DNA of 64,000 bases from Siderastrea siderea. Its lineage: Eukaryota > Cnidaria > Anthozoa > Scleractinia > Rhizangiidae. A program made the position numbers and the translations under genes. Each line of letters starts with the position of its first letter. The stretch's first letter is position 1. Shown piece after piece: positions 12,201 to 22,299 of this stretch. Location: positions 52,977,533-53,041,532 of the forward strand of contig OZ034967.1 of NCBI GenBank assembly GCA_964030785.1. Reading direction: 5' to 3'. The notes under the pieces were generated by a model, which ran no database searches, was not told the origin of the DNA, and saw only the letters and a list, made by a program, of their open reading frames with translations.

Positions 12201-14562
12201 CTGGATGGAATGCTAGTCCATCACAGGGCTATCCCTAACTTTTTTATCAGGATTTCCTATTGCTCATACCCATTCATGAAACTTGAGATTAAGTCATTAA
12301 TGGTCAAAACAGATACAAAACATAAGGCCAGTAATCTGAAGTTATTTCTTACCAGAAACAGAAAATTCACTCAGGTTTCAGTGGAGTTCATACCCATGAC
12401 CTTTGCAATACCAGTGCAAGCCCTCAACCACTCAACAATGCCCTCTAATACTAGATAACTTTATCACTCATGTAACAGAGCATTTGCACCATTATTCAGG
12501 GGTTTCAGTAACTTTTTTCAGGAGTGGCTGCTGAGTGTGGAATAGGTGGCTGTGACCAGGAAAAGGTCCCTTTCCTCTCCTATAAATAAACTCTTGACAG
12601 ACAGCGATAAGAGGCCTTATACCAGTAAGTGGCAGTAGACTGCTAGTAAAAAGCTTTTATTGAAACCCCTGCATTATTTCAAAGGTCATGGATTACAATA
12701 GTGCTGAATCTTGACATTTTTTTCAGGCTCTATTTTTTAATAGTGCAACTTATTATTATAAGTTGCTGCAAAACTGTCACGAACTCTTTCTCTTTAATTA
12801 ATGGAATACAGTTTATTTTAAATCCCTTAATAACAACATTCTGCATACCTAATCTTCCAAGGCCAACTTCCAACCAATCTTTCCAGGTTTCTGTGTCAGC
12901 TGGATTCACACCAACAAACTTTGCTATCAAATGCAGTTTGTGGTATAACTCCCTTGTTATATTCAACCATAGACACATTGTCTCAAAATTTCTAATAAAC
13001 TTCTCACTTTTATACTTTGGAATTTGTTCACCGAGAGACTTGCGAGTGGGGTAAAGATTTTCCACCCTCTCTATCTTATCAAATAGTTCAGTTACTTGAT
13101 CAATAGCAGCTTTCAGCTGGCAGCAGAACCCCTCTTGTGAGGTTTGTCTGCATTCTTTGACTCCTGCCTCTTCGGGGGAAAGTGTCTGGCTTTTTTTGCT
13201 CAAGTCCAAACGCAATCGGCTTTTTAAGGCTCTGATATCTGTTACATTGTCAACAGAACCTTCAACAATGTCATCTGCTTCAGATAAAGTCAACTGTTCA
13301 TTTGATGTTTGGATAATGGCAGTTTCTCTGTTCTGTGCATCTAAAGAGTTAGGAGATTCAGTTTCATTTCCTTCAGAGGAATTGACATGTGACAATGGGG
13401 ACAATGGGAACAATGTGCCTGACTGACAGCAAGGGTTGTGATTGGCTTCTTTGTTGTTGTTGGCACTAGGGCTCAAATCATTTCCAAAACAATCATCATT
13501 TACATCTTGAAAGCTCATAGTGCCTTTATTGCATACACTTTGATCAGTTGCATCTTGTTTCTTCACCTTAAAGTTTATGACTTCATCCAACACCTCCTCC
13601 ACGTTAGCTCGTGCTCTCATTAGGTGAAGATCTTGTTCCTCCATGGTTCTGTTTGCATGCCATGCCTGCAATTCCAGCCATAGTGCTTGCGACAACTCTA
13701 CCTGCCATTTCGTGTTCTCCTCTGAACTCTGCCTCTCCACACTGCTGCCAAGTATGTGCTGTTTTTGATTTTCCTGTTGATTGGCCAGTGAGCCAAGCTT
13801 GATTAGCAGAGAAAATGTTCTATAGAAGTCCATTCTCGCCTCTGGACAATATGGATTGAGGTAATTCCGTGACGACGAGCTACGAGGATCAGATTCCGAG
13901 CGAGTAGCCCTCGGATGGCCTCGTGATATCGTCCGTTTGATCGGAATGGATTCGCTAACATTAGTACGTGTACCACCGTCTGTGGAGTCTTCGCAAACGC
14001 AATCCAGCGACATAAATCGACTTGTGGATTCGATCTTTATGCTCGGAATTTCTAAGGATTTTGCAGAATCTGGCAAATGAACACCACTATCGAAGCTTAC
14101 ATTAAACGCCACAGTATCCACACTACCTCTCTTTAGCTTTCTTTGGAACGCTCGTTCAGTCATCAGCTGAGAAGAGCCTCGCTTTTTACGTCTGTCTATC
14201 GCCGCTTTTTCGGAAGGATTAGACCCATGTTCGCGATTAAAAGGGCTCTTTAAGAACGCTTGTACCCTCTCCTTTTCTTTCTTAAATCTTTCCTTCTGCC
14301 TTCTAATATTTCTTGGCGGAGTGGTTCCGTAGGGAAAGCTTTCAAGGCTGGGAAAACCATCAGAGAGATCGTTCTCTGATGAAAACAAATCAACGTGGTC
14401 TTCTCGTTCGGAGTCGAATTCTGAACCGGAGCCCTTGTCATCCACATGATTTCGTTCAGCCTCTAGGCCACTGTGGTTTTCAAACAGCTCTGCAGGGTCG
14501 ATTTCATCACAGGGAGAACCAGTGATTCGGTGTAGCTCATCCGCATCGTCCTCCTCCGCCAT
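221..14562 (-). CDS. MAP3K4: MAP3K4 (MEKK4) orthologue, N-terminal two thirds, 12 exons, 3' end off window
   Basis: MAP3K4 is a MAP kinase kinase kinase that activates MKK3/6 and MKK4/7 (p38 and JNK arms); GADD45 proteins bind its long N-terminal part. Exons in transcript order: 14562-12849, 11981-11260, 9088-8930, 7865-7708, 6991-6884, 6254-6071, 5568-5504, 4800-4602, 3363-3214, 1322-1161, 702-569, 302-221. Every junction is GT-AG and the phases join without a frame break, giving about 1,279 codons. Conserved blocks in the vertebrate order include LWLELQAWHA (residues 294-303), MCLWLNITRELYHKL, YRPFVDHCIKKMGL, IIHECLRLRL, GLKNILEEEWDFV, NEARERASKALGF and ERGRGTRPR+W. The kinase domain follows this region in the family, so it must lie left of base 1. 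The ATG at 14560-14562 opens a 1.7 kb exon. Identity is secure; individual exon ends rest on consensus and phase only. Confidence 0.93.
1710..1816. mobile_element. Short foldback MITE in MAP3K4 intron 10
   Basis: Two near-perfect inverted arms of about 29 bases flank a loop of about 50 bases. The outer ends read GGTGCCGGAGGTATCGTG on the left and its complement on the right, with one mismatch. No clear target-site duplication was seen, so superfamily is unassigned. Confidence 0.6.
3905..4237. mobile_element. MITE with TAAAGGRGCTGTGTCACG terminal inverted repeats
   Basis: The left end TAAAGGAGCTGTGTCACG (3905-3922) is matched by the inverted right end CGTGACACAGCCCCTTTA (4220-4237). The 333-base body is AT-rich and non-coding. 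It lies in the intron between the exons at 4602-4800 and 3214-3363. A flanking target duplication was not resolved. Confidence 0.65.
5171..5483. mobile_element. hAT-like MITE with CAGGGTTC ends and CCATGACTTTCC internal repeats
   Basis: The left end CAGGGTTCATACCC is mirrored by the right end ending CGAACCCTG. The interior repeats the motif TTTCCATGACTTTCCATGA several times. CAGGG ends are typical of hAT elements, but no matching 8-base duplication was found. The element ends only 20 bases from the 65-base exon at 5504-5568, inside the intron just beyond its donor. Confidence 0.55.
6630..6832. mobile_element. Degenerate copy of the CCCTTTAAGCCC MITE family
   Basis: The left end CCCTTTAAGCCC and internal blocks (TTCTCCTTACT, TGGTGATCACTTCCTTAATTC) match the copies at 8075 and 15224. 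The right end is decayed and the flanking TTAA is mutated to TTAT on the left. It is an older copy of the same piggyBac-like family. Confidence 0.5.
7150..7330 (-). repeat. tRNA-derived SINE or tRNA pseudogene in MAP3K4 intron 4
   Basis: On the minus strand an RNA polymerase III A box (TAGCTTAGTGG, 7219-7229) and B box (GGTTTGATTCC, 7175-7185) are spaced as in a tRNA, with D-arm-like and T-arm-like pairing. The acceptor stem is imperfect, the anticodon stem has a mismatch and U33 is replaced. A functional tRNA is therefore unlikely and a SINE head more likely. No second copy was seen in the window. Confidence 0.55.
8075..8280. mobile_element. piggyBac-like MITE flanked by TTAA
   Basis: This 206-base element has inverted ends ACCCTTTAAGCCCCAG / CTGGGGCTTAAAGGG and is bordered on both sides by TTAA (8071-8074, 8281-8284). 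TTAA duplication with CCC...GGG ends is the piggyBac hallmark. It is non-coding and sits in MAP3K4 intron 3. Confidence 0.7.
8697..8863. mobile_element. Tigger/pogo-like MITE with TA duplication
   Basis: The ends CAATGGAACCC / GGGTTCCACTG are imperfect inverted repeats flanked by TA on each side (8695-8696, 8864-8865). Internal GATAAACTGAAC and CCCCAATATAACAAA motifs resemble the CAGTGGAACCTCGATATAACG-type ends of pogo/Tigger elements. It is non-autonomous and intronic. Confidence 0.65.
9376..10305. mobile_element. Foldback element with about 150-base inverted ends (TAGACTACGAGC family)
   Basis: The left arm (about 9376-9525) and right arm (about 10150-10305) are inverted copies diverged by roughly one base in seven. 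The outermost bases are TAGACTACGAGC. Between them are about 620 bases with no coding signal. A shorter member with the same termini is at 37818-38091. No target duplication could be confirmed. It occupies MAP3K4 intron 2. Confidence 0.6.
10643..11083. repeat. AGGATCCT palindromic array capped by inverted repeats
   Basis: About 400 bases consist of irregularly spaced AGGATCCT or TAGGATCC/GGATCCTA octamers, each self-complementary, with short spacers such as TGTTTA and its complement. The array is bounded by CATCCCTGGTAGAAAT (10643-10658) and its exact inverted copy ATTTCTACCAGGGATG (11068-11083). This suggests one mobile or foldback unit rather than a plain minisatellite. It lies in MAP3K4 intron 2, 176 bases from exon 2. 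Confidence 0.75.
11260..11981 (-). CDS. MAP3K4: MAP3K4 exon 2 (acidic repeat, then conserved helical block)
   Basis: The acceptor is ttttctgcag and the donor is CAG|GTAATAAGT. The first third is an Asp/Asn/Glu tract encoded by a GAT/GAC-type trinucleotide repeat (about 11870-11940), followed by a Ser/Thr/Arg-rich stretch. The vertebrate protein is also acidic here but less repetitive. The rest holds YRPFVDHCIKKMGL, a family-variable loop containing a CCVGDECQC cysteine cluster, and IIHECLRLRLQHRPKGEPS. The cysteine cluster is not in the human sequence as I recall it. Confidence 0.9.
12849..14562 (-). CDS. MAP3K4: MAP3K4 exon 1 (start codon, acidic and Ser-rich N-terminus)
   Basis: This first coding exon encodes 571 residues plus one base. 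It begins MAEEDDADEL and is acidic and Ser-rich. YGTTPPR at residues 78-84 resembles the YGTSPP motif near the vertebrate N-terminus. It then runs through basic and Ser/Arg-rich segments into the first strongly conserved helical block (LWLELQAWHANRT, 294 onward). A poorly conserved linker follows, then a second block (MCLWLNITRELYHKL). The donor reads GGAAGATTAG|GTATGCAG and leaves phase 1. The open frame runs on to 12730, but that stretch is intron: the next conserved block is in the exon ending at 11981. Confidence 0.92.
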
Positions 14563-14660
14563 TTTACTTGTCGATTGCAGTAGTAGGCCCCAGTCTAAAG
14601 ACCGCGAGGATCACGGGAAATCCCGCGGGTGATCGCGGGAAATCAAAATCCGCTGTCCAT
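14563..14660 (-). promoter_or_regulatory. Putative MAP3K4 proximal promoter with E2F-like sites
   Basis: Just upstream of the MAP3K4 start is a GC-rich patch containing two GGGAAATC-type motifs. On the gene strand one reads TTTCCCGC (14635-14642), the E2F consensus core. The patch is also locally palindromic (TCCCGCGGG near 14621). There is no TATA box in the expected range. The transcription start is unknown, so this is a motif observation only. Confidence 0.3.
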
Positions 14661-15223
14661 TTGTATTGTGTTTACATTCAAGAGATTTCTGTGTCCATCT
14701 TTGGGACATCACCAATATGATGTGGAGTACTAGTATGTGTTTGACTGGGACTATGACTGAATGCTCACTAAGAATATGTATCTTTCATCTTTGGGAGATA
14801 ACAAATGCAGTATGGCACTTAACAGGCCATCGCAGTGTCCACTTGGGAGAGGTGCCGTGTCCACAAATGGGAGTTTGAAAATATGGTACAAGTAGTTTTT
14901 GTGTATTAGTGGGACCATGTCTGAGCGTCCACTTAAGAAGCATCAAGGAGGATGTGGACTCTGAGTAGAAGATTGCTTAAGAGGTATGTGTCCATGTCTA
15001 AATTTAACAACTGATTGCATGAGCAAACTCAAGCATCAGTAATTGAAATTAAATGAGGACAGACTGGTTCTTCTGTGCATGCTTGTTTTACCAGTTCTTG
15101 TTCTTATTCCAGTCATGCAAACCAGGATATATTAAGTATGAGCATGTATGAGCCTTAAAGCAGGAGAGCTGACAAAAGTACCCAGTACTGTTTGTGTAAG
15201 TGAGACTTTGTGCCTGTGCTTAA

Positions 15224-15430
15224 CCCATTAAGCCCCTGCAAAAGTGACAAGCATCTAGTTTCTCCTTACAGCATTATTACTTGATCAAACATACAGGTCA
15301 TGAGAATGTAAGAAGTGATCAGTAAAGACAAAATGTCCTGATGTGTGAGGAAATTCCCCCAACTAGTTCCATAAGAAATGTATGGAGAAGAGTGAGGAGA
15401 ACATGCATGTTGATATTAGGGCTTAAAGGG
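15224..15430. mobile_element. piggyBac-like MITE, inverted copy of the 8075 family
   Basis: The ends CCCATTAAGCCCC / GGGCTTAAAGGG are flanked by TTAA on both sides (15220-15223 and 15431-15434). In reverse orientation the interior aligns with the 6630 and 8075 copies (for example TTCTTATGGAACTAGTT). This copy shows the TTAA-CCC...GGG-TTAA architecture most cleanly. Confidence 0.75.
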
Positions 15431-15575
15431 TTAAAGGTCAGCAGACATGAAGGGACTAGCCCCAGGTATTTGTTGCAGGGACAAGTTCCTTTCAGTTTTT
15501 CCATAGGGTTAACATAAAGTGACTGCTTGCAGGGACCTTTTTCAAGAGTGTTATAAGGACAAAACCCATAAGTAT

Positions 15576-15935
15576 GTTGCAGGCCAGGGACAGTCCGATG
15601 TGGTTTTTGGTTCGTTCAGTTTCTTATTTAGTCGCAGGGACTTGTCCCACATTTAACATGAGGGAGCAACAGCAAATTGAGGGAAACAACTCTGGGACAT
15701 GTCCGTTTAGTTCAAACTAGTTTGAACTGGAGTCACAGGAAACAAATTTTAGTGGTCTTGTTGCAGGGACAGTCCAATTTGGTCTTTGGTTGGTTCAGTT
15801 TCCTAAGTATTTTATAGTCGCAGGGACTTGTCCCGCATTTAACATGACGGAACAACAACAAATTGAGGGAAAGAATCCTGGGGACTTTGCCATAACTAGT
15901 TTGTATTGAAGTCACAGGAAACAAATTTTAGTCCC
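15576..15935. repeat. Tandem duplication, period about 184 bases
   Basis: The unit at 15576-15759 is repeated at 15760-15935. Both contain GTTGCAGG...GGGACAGTCC, GTCGCAGGGACTTGTCCC, ATTTAACATGA and CACAGGAAACAAATTTTAGT in the same order. Spacing differs slightly between copies. Non-coding. Confidence 0.7.
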
Positions 15936-16099
15936 TGTGACTAGATTCTTTCAAAAGAAATGGGTACTTTTAATGGAGGGCCTTTCCCTTGGGACTTGAT
16001 TTGGGGCTAGTGCCCAGGACTTGTATCCTTGCATCTGCTGACCTTGATGTCACAACATATGGGCTGCTAAGAATGTTTTATGAGTAGCATGCAAATTCT

Positions 16100-16335
16100 C
16101 AAGTGGGAACCTGCAGGTTTCCAAGAAATTGAGACTTCGACCTTGGCACATGTGCGATGTCATGCACGTCAGTAACTACGTGAAAGCTTGCAGCATAAGC
16201 TACCTTTATCAAGAAGTAGGAACTTGCAGGTTTCTGAGAAATTGATACTTCCACCTTGGCACATGAGTGATGTCATGCGAGACACTCATGCAGTCAGTGC
16301 TTATATGAAAGCCTGCAGCCTAAGTTATTTTCACC
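16100..16335. repeat. Tandem duplication, period about 110-120 bases
   Basis: The segment around 16100-16209 is repeated at 16210-16335. Shared blocks are GTRGGAACYTGCAGGTTTC, GAGAAATTGAKACTTC, CACCTTGGCACATG-like and GATGTCATGC, each followed by GTGAAAGCTTGCAGC-like sequence. It is unrelated to the 15576 duplication. Confidence 0.65.
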
Positions 16336-17857
16336 AAGGTCATGGAATTCTTTTTAGGCTGAGTTGGCTGGAAAATAGTGTCAATATTGAATTCTTTCTG
16401 CATGTTCACTCACAAAGAAAACAAAATTGTAGGCTTCTCATCATTCAGTGCCTCTGCACAAACTCTGAGTAGTTTACACAAGCATGTATCAATACCATGA
16501 TTTGTGAGGACTGATAATTCCGAAGCAATTGCACAGCTAGGTGCATATTTCTTGCTTAGTTTGTACCATTTTCACATCAACCAAATTCTTTCATTTCTCT
16601 TTAAACACTGAGCTTTTATTGAATACTTTCTGAAAATTATATTTTTTCTTATAAGTACAAATTTTTTTTGTTCTGAAAATTATTGTTATAATGCTATATT
16701 ACTCTGTTGTTATTTGAAGGTAATTAGATAATCTACTGAACGATCTGCTAATTTCTAACAAGAGAAGGAAAATTCAAAGTCTATAAATAAATCTCTTTTC
16801 CTATTTACAACGTGTACGATCTATATGTTTCTGTTCATTCTGTTCAACAATTTAATTAAAAGATGTCGACTTCATGAATTCAACATGTTCATCTTTATAC
16901 AATATAATATGGGTATTGGCTGCTTAAAACAGTGTTAAAATTCCATATTTTAAATTTTGTACTCCCTGCAAACAACATATCCTTCACACCATCGACATTC
17001 CCTGAAAGCCAACTGTCTCTATTGTTGGATTAAAAAATTAGAACTTTATATTAAAAAATTCCTTAAAAATTAACGTTCAAAAAATTAGTGAGATCAAAAC
17101 ATCCCACCAAAAATTCTTCAGTGGAAAAAAACTGAATCTTGGCTTTTTATATTGAAAATCTCGAAAAATATAAGTAAAGGATTAATGCCATCTGCGAGAA
17201 TAACATAATAGTACTTTTACGACTCATTACAAAATCACTCATTTAAGATTTCCATGGAAACTATTAGACATTTATCTCGTATTTGTGATCAATATATAAA
17301 GAAGTCCACTTCTGGGATGAGAAAGCAGTTTTGAGTAACGAGTACTTTTCAAAACATAAGCCCCTGGTCACGGAAGTACTTCAGGCTTAAAACTGAAAAT
17401 TAAAACCCAAGATGTGTAAAAGTTGTTTACCCGGCACCTACTTCCTTCAGGAAATAGGACTTTTTCGCGAATTAAAATGAAATCGCAGCTCTGGAAACGA
17501 GCAGAAACTACGTAAATCGTTTTGTATCGAGTCGTAAATGAAATTTGGAAATTTATGCTAATTTGTGTCGCCGTGACAGCATCGAAAATACAACAACATA
17601 CACGGAATTTCAACACGAACCGGTCAATGCGTTGACCTTGAAAAACTTCCTCCCGACTATGGAATTCCTGTCTCTAATAGTTCATTTTAAATTATTTTGA
17701 AAATTTTTCATGGAAAATAAATAGCAACGCATTGCAATAAATACAATTTTTTACTCCCTGTAGTTGAGTCCCTGAGGAAGTCCATTCACACGAAAAAAAT
17801 TTTTTCGCATGCGTAAATGAAATGTTTTGGACAAGTTCCGCTCTTAATGTTGCAACT

Positions 17858-18904
17858 TCACGTGGTTTCGATATCGTTCACAGTTTGTAAAACTTCTTGT
17901 GCAGTAGGTCTGTTGATCGGGCTGGCTTGCCACAAAGATTTCATGAGTCCAATATAAGCATGAGTAGACGTATCGCTTGACGCAACTGGCGGCAAATTTG
18001 CCAGAGACGGGCGCAAGTGGTGCGCAACAACTCCAAAAATAACAACAAAGTGACTTTCGAGTCCGTAAGGTATTTCCCGAGTCAGCATCTGCCAAAGGCA
18101 GATTCCAAGCGAGTACATGTCCGCTTTAATGCTTGGCAGCTCGCCTTTTAATAGCTCCGGCGCCCTATAGGCAAAAGTTCCCGTGAGTAAACTCCTAGGG
18201 CTTGGTGAGGGGCTTGGTGGAAGAGATAGTTCGTCTTTTGCTGTCAGCTCTACGCTCTGGCAACACCCAAAATCGCCCAGTTTGCACACATCTTGGCGAT
18301 CCACGATCACGTTTGCGGGTTTTAAGTCCAAATGTACAAGACTGTTCTCGTGGACAAATTTCAGGGCGCAAGCTATGTCGCGTACAAAACGACAACGACG
18401 CGCGTTTTCCAGAAGTTCCCGGTCATCGTCAATAATAGACTGCAATGTCCTGTGACCTGCAAACTCCATAAGAATCCAAACATCTTGCAGGTTTTCTCGC
18501 TCAAGAACGGCGAGAGTCCGTACAATGTTCGGATGTCTCAAAGGCAGAACAAGTTTCTCTGCTTGGACGCTTTGGTAAAGCGCTTGAGGATTTTTTACGT
18601 TTCGGTGCATTTTTTTGACAGCAAGTTTCTTGCCCTCCAAACTTGCTTCATAAACAGTTCCAAATCCTCCAGATCCAATCGCTCGGCCTATTTCACAGAC
18701 AGTTTTTGGGATAATTTCTTCGCTGATCTTCTCCGAAGCGATCCACATGGTAGTTGAAGTTTCGTTCGTGTTTCTAAACTGCTCAAACTTGTTCGTTTTG
18801 CACGAAAAGTTCGTTGAAGCCAAACAAATGCAACGGCTGCACTCAAACGGTTTCCCAATTAAACTGATTTCTTCCAAATCTGCTGCTTTACATGTGTCAA
18901 ACAT
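17858..18904 (-). CDS. MOS: Mos serine/threonine kinase, intronless
   Basis: Mos is the germline MAP3K that phosphorylates MEK and drives the MAPK signal of oocyte meiotic maturation and arrest. This single-exon protein has 348 residues. The glycine loop is GSGGFG (77-82), the ATP lysine is in AVK (K97), and E116 is the likely helix-C glutamate. The catalytic loop is HLDLKPAN (191-198, D193), which has Leu where many kinases have Arg and is a Mos-type feature, followed by DFGC (211-214) and YRAPELLKGE (246-255). The later LRPSL (298-302) is also shared with vertebrate Mos. Before the kinase domain is a non-conserved stretch of about 70 residues with several cysteines. The start is the first in-frame ATG (18902-18904); an in-frame stop lies at 18935-18937. 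Intronless structure is usual for Mos. Other MAP3Ks fit the catalytic loop less well. Confidence 0.93.
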   Translation of the reverse strand: MFDTCKAADLEEISLIGKPFECSRCICLASTNFSCKTNKFEQFRNTNETSTTMWIASEKISEEIIPKTVCEIGRAIGSGGFGTVYEASLEGKKLAVKKMHRNVKNPQALYQSVQAEKLVLPLRHPNIVRTLAVLERENLQDVWILMEFAGHRTLQSIIDDDRELLENARRCRFVRDIACALKFVHENSLVHLDLKPANVIVDRQDVCKLGDFGCCQSVELTAKDELSLPPSPSPSPRSLLTGTFAYRAPELLKGELPSIKADMYSLGICLWQMLTREIPYGLESHFVVIFGVVAHHLRPSLANLPPVASSDTSTHAYIGLMKSLWQASPINRPTAQEVLQTVNDIETT

Positions 18905-21900
18905 GCTTGCTTGCACAAAATGGCAAAGGATTCGCTATATCAGGTGTACTTCTCCACAATGGAACTTAGGCGCACTGCAAATGACATTCATATGACCGAT
19001 TACGGATGAAGTATCCTGTTATAAACATCGGAGTTTGGTCGGCGCGAAAACCACCTATACTAATTACGCAGGGCTCGCGTTCCTGATTGGTTGCACGATA
19101 TCTTTATTGTAATTTTGTCCAATCAGAATGCGTTCTAGAAAGTTTCCGGTCCGCACCAAACGTGACATGTCAACACGATTCTGCCACGCGATCTTCGAGG
19201 GCAAAATTAAGGACGTGTTGGAGTTTGTTGCATATCTGTCCGGTTCAGCTCTACTTCCGAAATTCGTCAGACCTCAGGGGCAAGATGCGAGTTCAACTGT
19301 GAATCTTCATGGCTTTTTGCCACTCCAATCCTATAATTACATTAGTAAATGTCGTGAAAATTTTTGATGACCTGTTTTGGCAACCAAACTTATATCGACT
19401 TCGCGAATGCTCGTGATTTCCTTGTCGTTTTTTTGTTACAATAATCTCAGATTAATTCAAATTAGCAGAAATTATATCTTAAAATCAAAGCTCTTCCCTA
19501 AGCACATACGAATTCGATTTCAAATAGTTTTAAAACCCGCTGAGAAATCCCCAGTAGAGCAATAAGAATTGACACTTCTTCCTGCATAACGATGAGTCTA
19601 TTTTTGGTTATTGTAGTAATATTACAATGTCTTGGGAAACTTCAATATATCCCGACTAAATATAAAATACACGACGGATTGGAGAATTATTCAAGGGTTT
19701 TTTTGGAAGTCAACTTTCTAAACCTACAATGCTTAAAGCTGGGACTGCGTTAATTCAGTCATCCGTTCTACATGTACTTTACTATTAAACGGTTTATATT
19801 TTACAGCTAATACATTCTGATGTTATTCAATTCGCAACACGGGTTTTTAAGTTTTTGCGGGAAGTGCTTGGATACATCAGGAGATCATGAATGCATATAA
19901 TATACATTTTTATGGACATGCACTCGATTGCGTTTAACATCCGGTTAAGTCGGAGAGGGAATTCCCCGTTAGCAGTTCCTGGTAGCCGTTGCAAGGAAGG
20001 CAAAAAACCTGTCAGAAATTCGGGTCATATTGTCATCAAAAGAAAACTCATAAAAATTTTGCTCTCTATAGCCTCTGGGAGCTGTCCGAGCTCAGGCAAT
20101 TTACAAGTGCTTTTGATAGCTCAGCTGATGTTTTAAAGTCGGGGAACGTGCCACACACGGACTTCGATCGGTTTGTCACGCGATTCCCCCACGGGAAATA
20201 CTTGAAAATCGCGTGAAAACTTGCAAATACACCTTCTTTTTTGACATCTGATGAAAAACCAGAACGAAATACCCAGCGAATTTACCAAACCAGGAGACGA
20301 GAATAAAGAAACGAATAAACTTGCGGCTAGCATTTTGCTTTCGCGATCTGTCTTCCCGCTCGTCTGCTTTTAATACGCTGACACGAAAGGGCCTTCGTCG
20401 TCAAAATGAAGTAATCAGAGATTCTCCCCGAAGAATTAACGTCCTACAACTGTCTGATGGAAGAACTTCAAACAAATTCCAGCTTTTGAGTTTAAGCTGC
20501 CCACTCATGTGTAATTTCAATGCTTACGCTTTGCAGACAACTATATGGGACTGTGTCAATGTTTGCGTGACACCGGGACCGGAAATGGGTATTTGTACCA
20601 ACTTGTGAAACGGAATATTTCGTGACATGCGGGGTAAATATTTAGCAACTGGGCGTACGAAACTCATGCAAAGTTATTAAAATTTTTATCATTATGCCTT
20701 TTTCAATGAAAAATCTCTGTTTCTTCCCAATAATCACGGATGTGTGGAGCTATAAACCAAGCGATCGTGTGCAATTGCACGCTTCTTGCATGCGTGCACC
20801 TATGCATTTACCCAGCGGCATTTTAAGTCACGCGGATTACGTAAACGCAAGCATAGTTTACATATAAAATCCCAGGCTTCCGATGATCCTAAGTATGACG
20901 CCCTGAATCGTAAACAATGACATTTAAATACGCAAAATACTTGGCAGAGGAAGATAAAGCTTTCTAAATTCTATGAGTACTTGCACGCCGCAGAAATAAC
21001 AATTATATAAGTTGTTTTGATCGTGTCGGTTTCTGTTAATTTCAAAGTACTGCAAACATGTGCAAAGTACAATCGATTACATAATTCTTTCAAAAATAAT
21101 CTTAGGTTCTTTTATTTGCTGACACAAGGTTGTATGTTTAGGAAACGAAATGCAAATTCACTGCAGGAGAAAAACGAGTGTCTTAGTTTTGAACTTGTAG
21201 AATCACAGAAATGAACTTCTTTTTTGTCGAGGCGGAAAAGCGAAGATATTTAGATGGGGCGGCCTCTGCCGATGACAACAATATGTGACCTTCAAAATCT
21301 TGTGACCGGCGAAAGTATTTGAATTTGAGATCAGATTTATGAATAGATGCTATCGAACGATTCGTGCCGGTCTTCTTTGTAAGGTTTTGTCTCGTACGTG
21401 ATGCGTTGGACGATTTCCATTCTCGTTTGCGCATACATGTATACGAAAATAGAATGAAGTAAAATAAAATGAAGTATATTTACTTTCCATTTGCTGCTTA
21501 CGTAATTCATCTTGGCAGCAGTTATCAAGTACCCAGGACCTTGACCGCGAAAGGACTTTCGTCTCCGAAAAGTCAATGGGCAACAACAAATAAAAGCTTT
21601 AAATAGCCGTTTTCAGCAACACGACCTTTTTTGCATATGCCTGATTACTGATACCGGTTTGTTTGGTATTAGCAGGTGTAGTGCCACCGGCACGTAGCCT
21701 AGACGTGATGGAGAAACTTTCTTCGGCTTACTGTCGTGCGGCTTTTGTTTGTTTGTCAGGGTGTTTAAATTTTATTTATTTTTTGCCGTGCTTTCGATCC
21801 CTTCAGTGTAAATTAAATCAGTTCGTCAAAAACATGTGACTTCACCGAGCTAAATACTGGAATAACTTGCACCTGACGAATACTGTCTGTAAGTGTCACA

Positions 21901-22299
21901 AGGTGATCATGAGATAATACCTCTTCCTTAAAGCAAGCAAAAACCAAAACAAGACAAACAAACAAACAAACAAACACACAAACGGATAAAGGCATTCGTT
22001 CGCTAATCAAACCCAACTGCGGTTTCATTTTGTCGTTTCGAATCCTTGACGTAGTTAAATACATTGAGGATGTGATATCCACGCCGATAACGCCGATAAA
22101 AGCTTCCGCTTATTTTACTTACTTACATATGCTAAGCTTTTAACACCCCTGTTGTTGTTGTTGTGCTTTTTAGATATTTGTTGTTTGCATGGTAGCTCAC
22201 AGCCCAGGAGAAATTGAAAGGCTGTGAGTTTTTACCACCAGTTTTGACTCAGTTGAGTGAAAGTAAAAAAACAGAACCGAAGAAATTTGATCACTATTT
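18905..22299. other. Intergenic upstream of Mos, no gene recognised
   Basis: This holds the Mos promoter side and about 3 kb beyond. Open frames are short, lack recognisable domains and are not flanked by matching splice signals. A (CAAA)n microsatellite sits at about 21952-21985. I see no clear transposon ends. The sequence may contain old unrecognised repeats. Confidence 0.5.
21952..21985. repeat. (CAAA)n microsatellite
   Basis: About eight tandem CAAA units, the last ones degrading to CACA. Confidence 0.8.

Larger units (their letters stand above)
14661..17857. other. Intergenic: MAP3K4 start to Mos 3' end
   Basis: No credible gene was found. The region holds a piggyBac-like MITE (15224-15430), two separate tandem duplications (15576-15935 and 16100-16335) and an AT-rich stretch near 16600-17200. 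Since both genes are on the minus strand, this covers the MAP3K4 upstream region and the Mos 3' UTR and downstream sequence. No canonical poly(A) signal on the Mos strand was spotted close to its stop. Confidence 0.6.

Noticed and set aside
12730..12848. Extension of MAP3K4 exon 1 to the in-frame stop at 12730
   Set aside because: A good donor (GTATGC) lies at 12848-12843 and the conserved sequence stops there. The next conserved block joins in the correct phase from 11981.
13157..14525. Plus-strand open frames opposite MAP3K4 exon 1
   Set aside because: They are mirror frames of a long real exon with no ATG context or domain support.
18183..18757. Plus-strand open frames opposite Mos, up to 141 codons
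   Set aside because: They overlap the kinase domain of Mos in antisense; composition follows from the conserved minus-strand codons.
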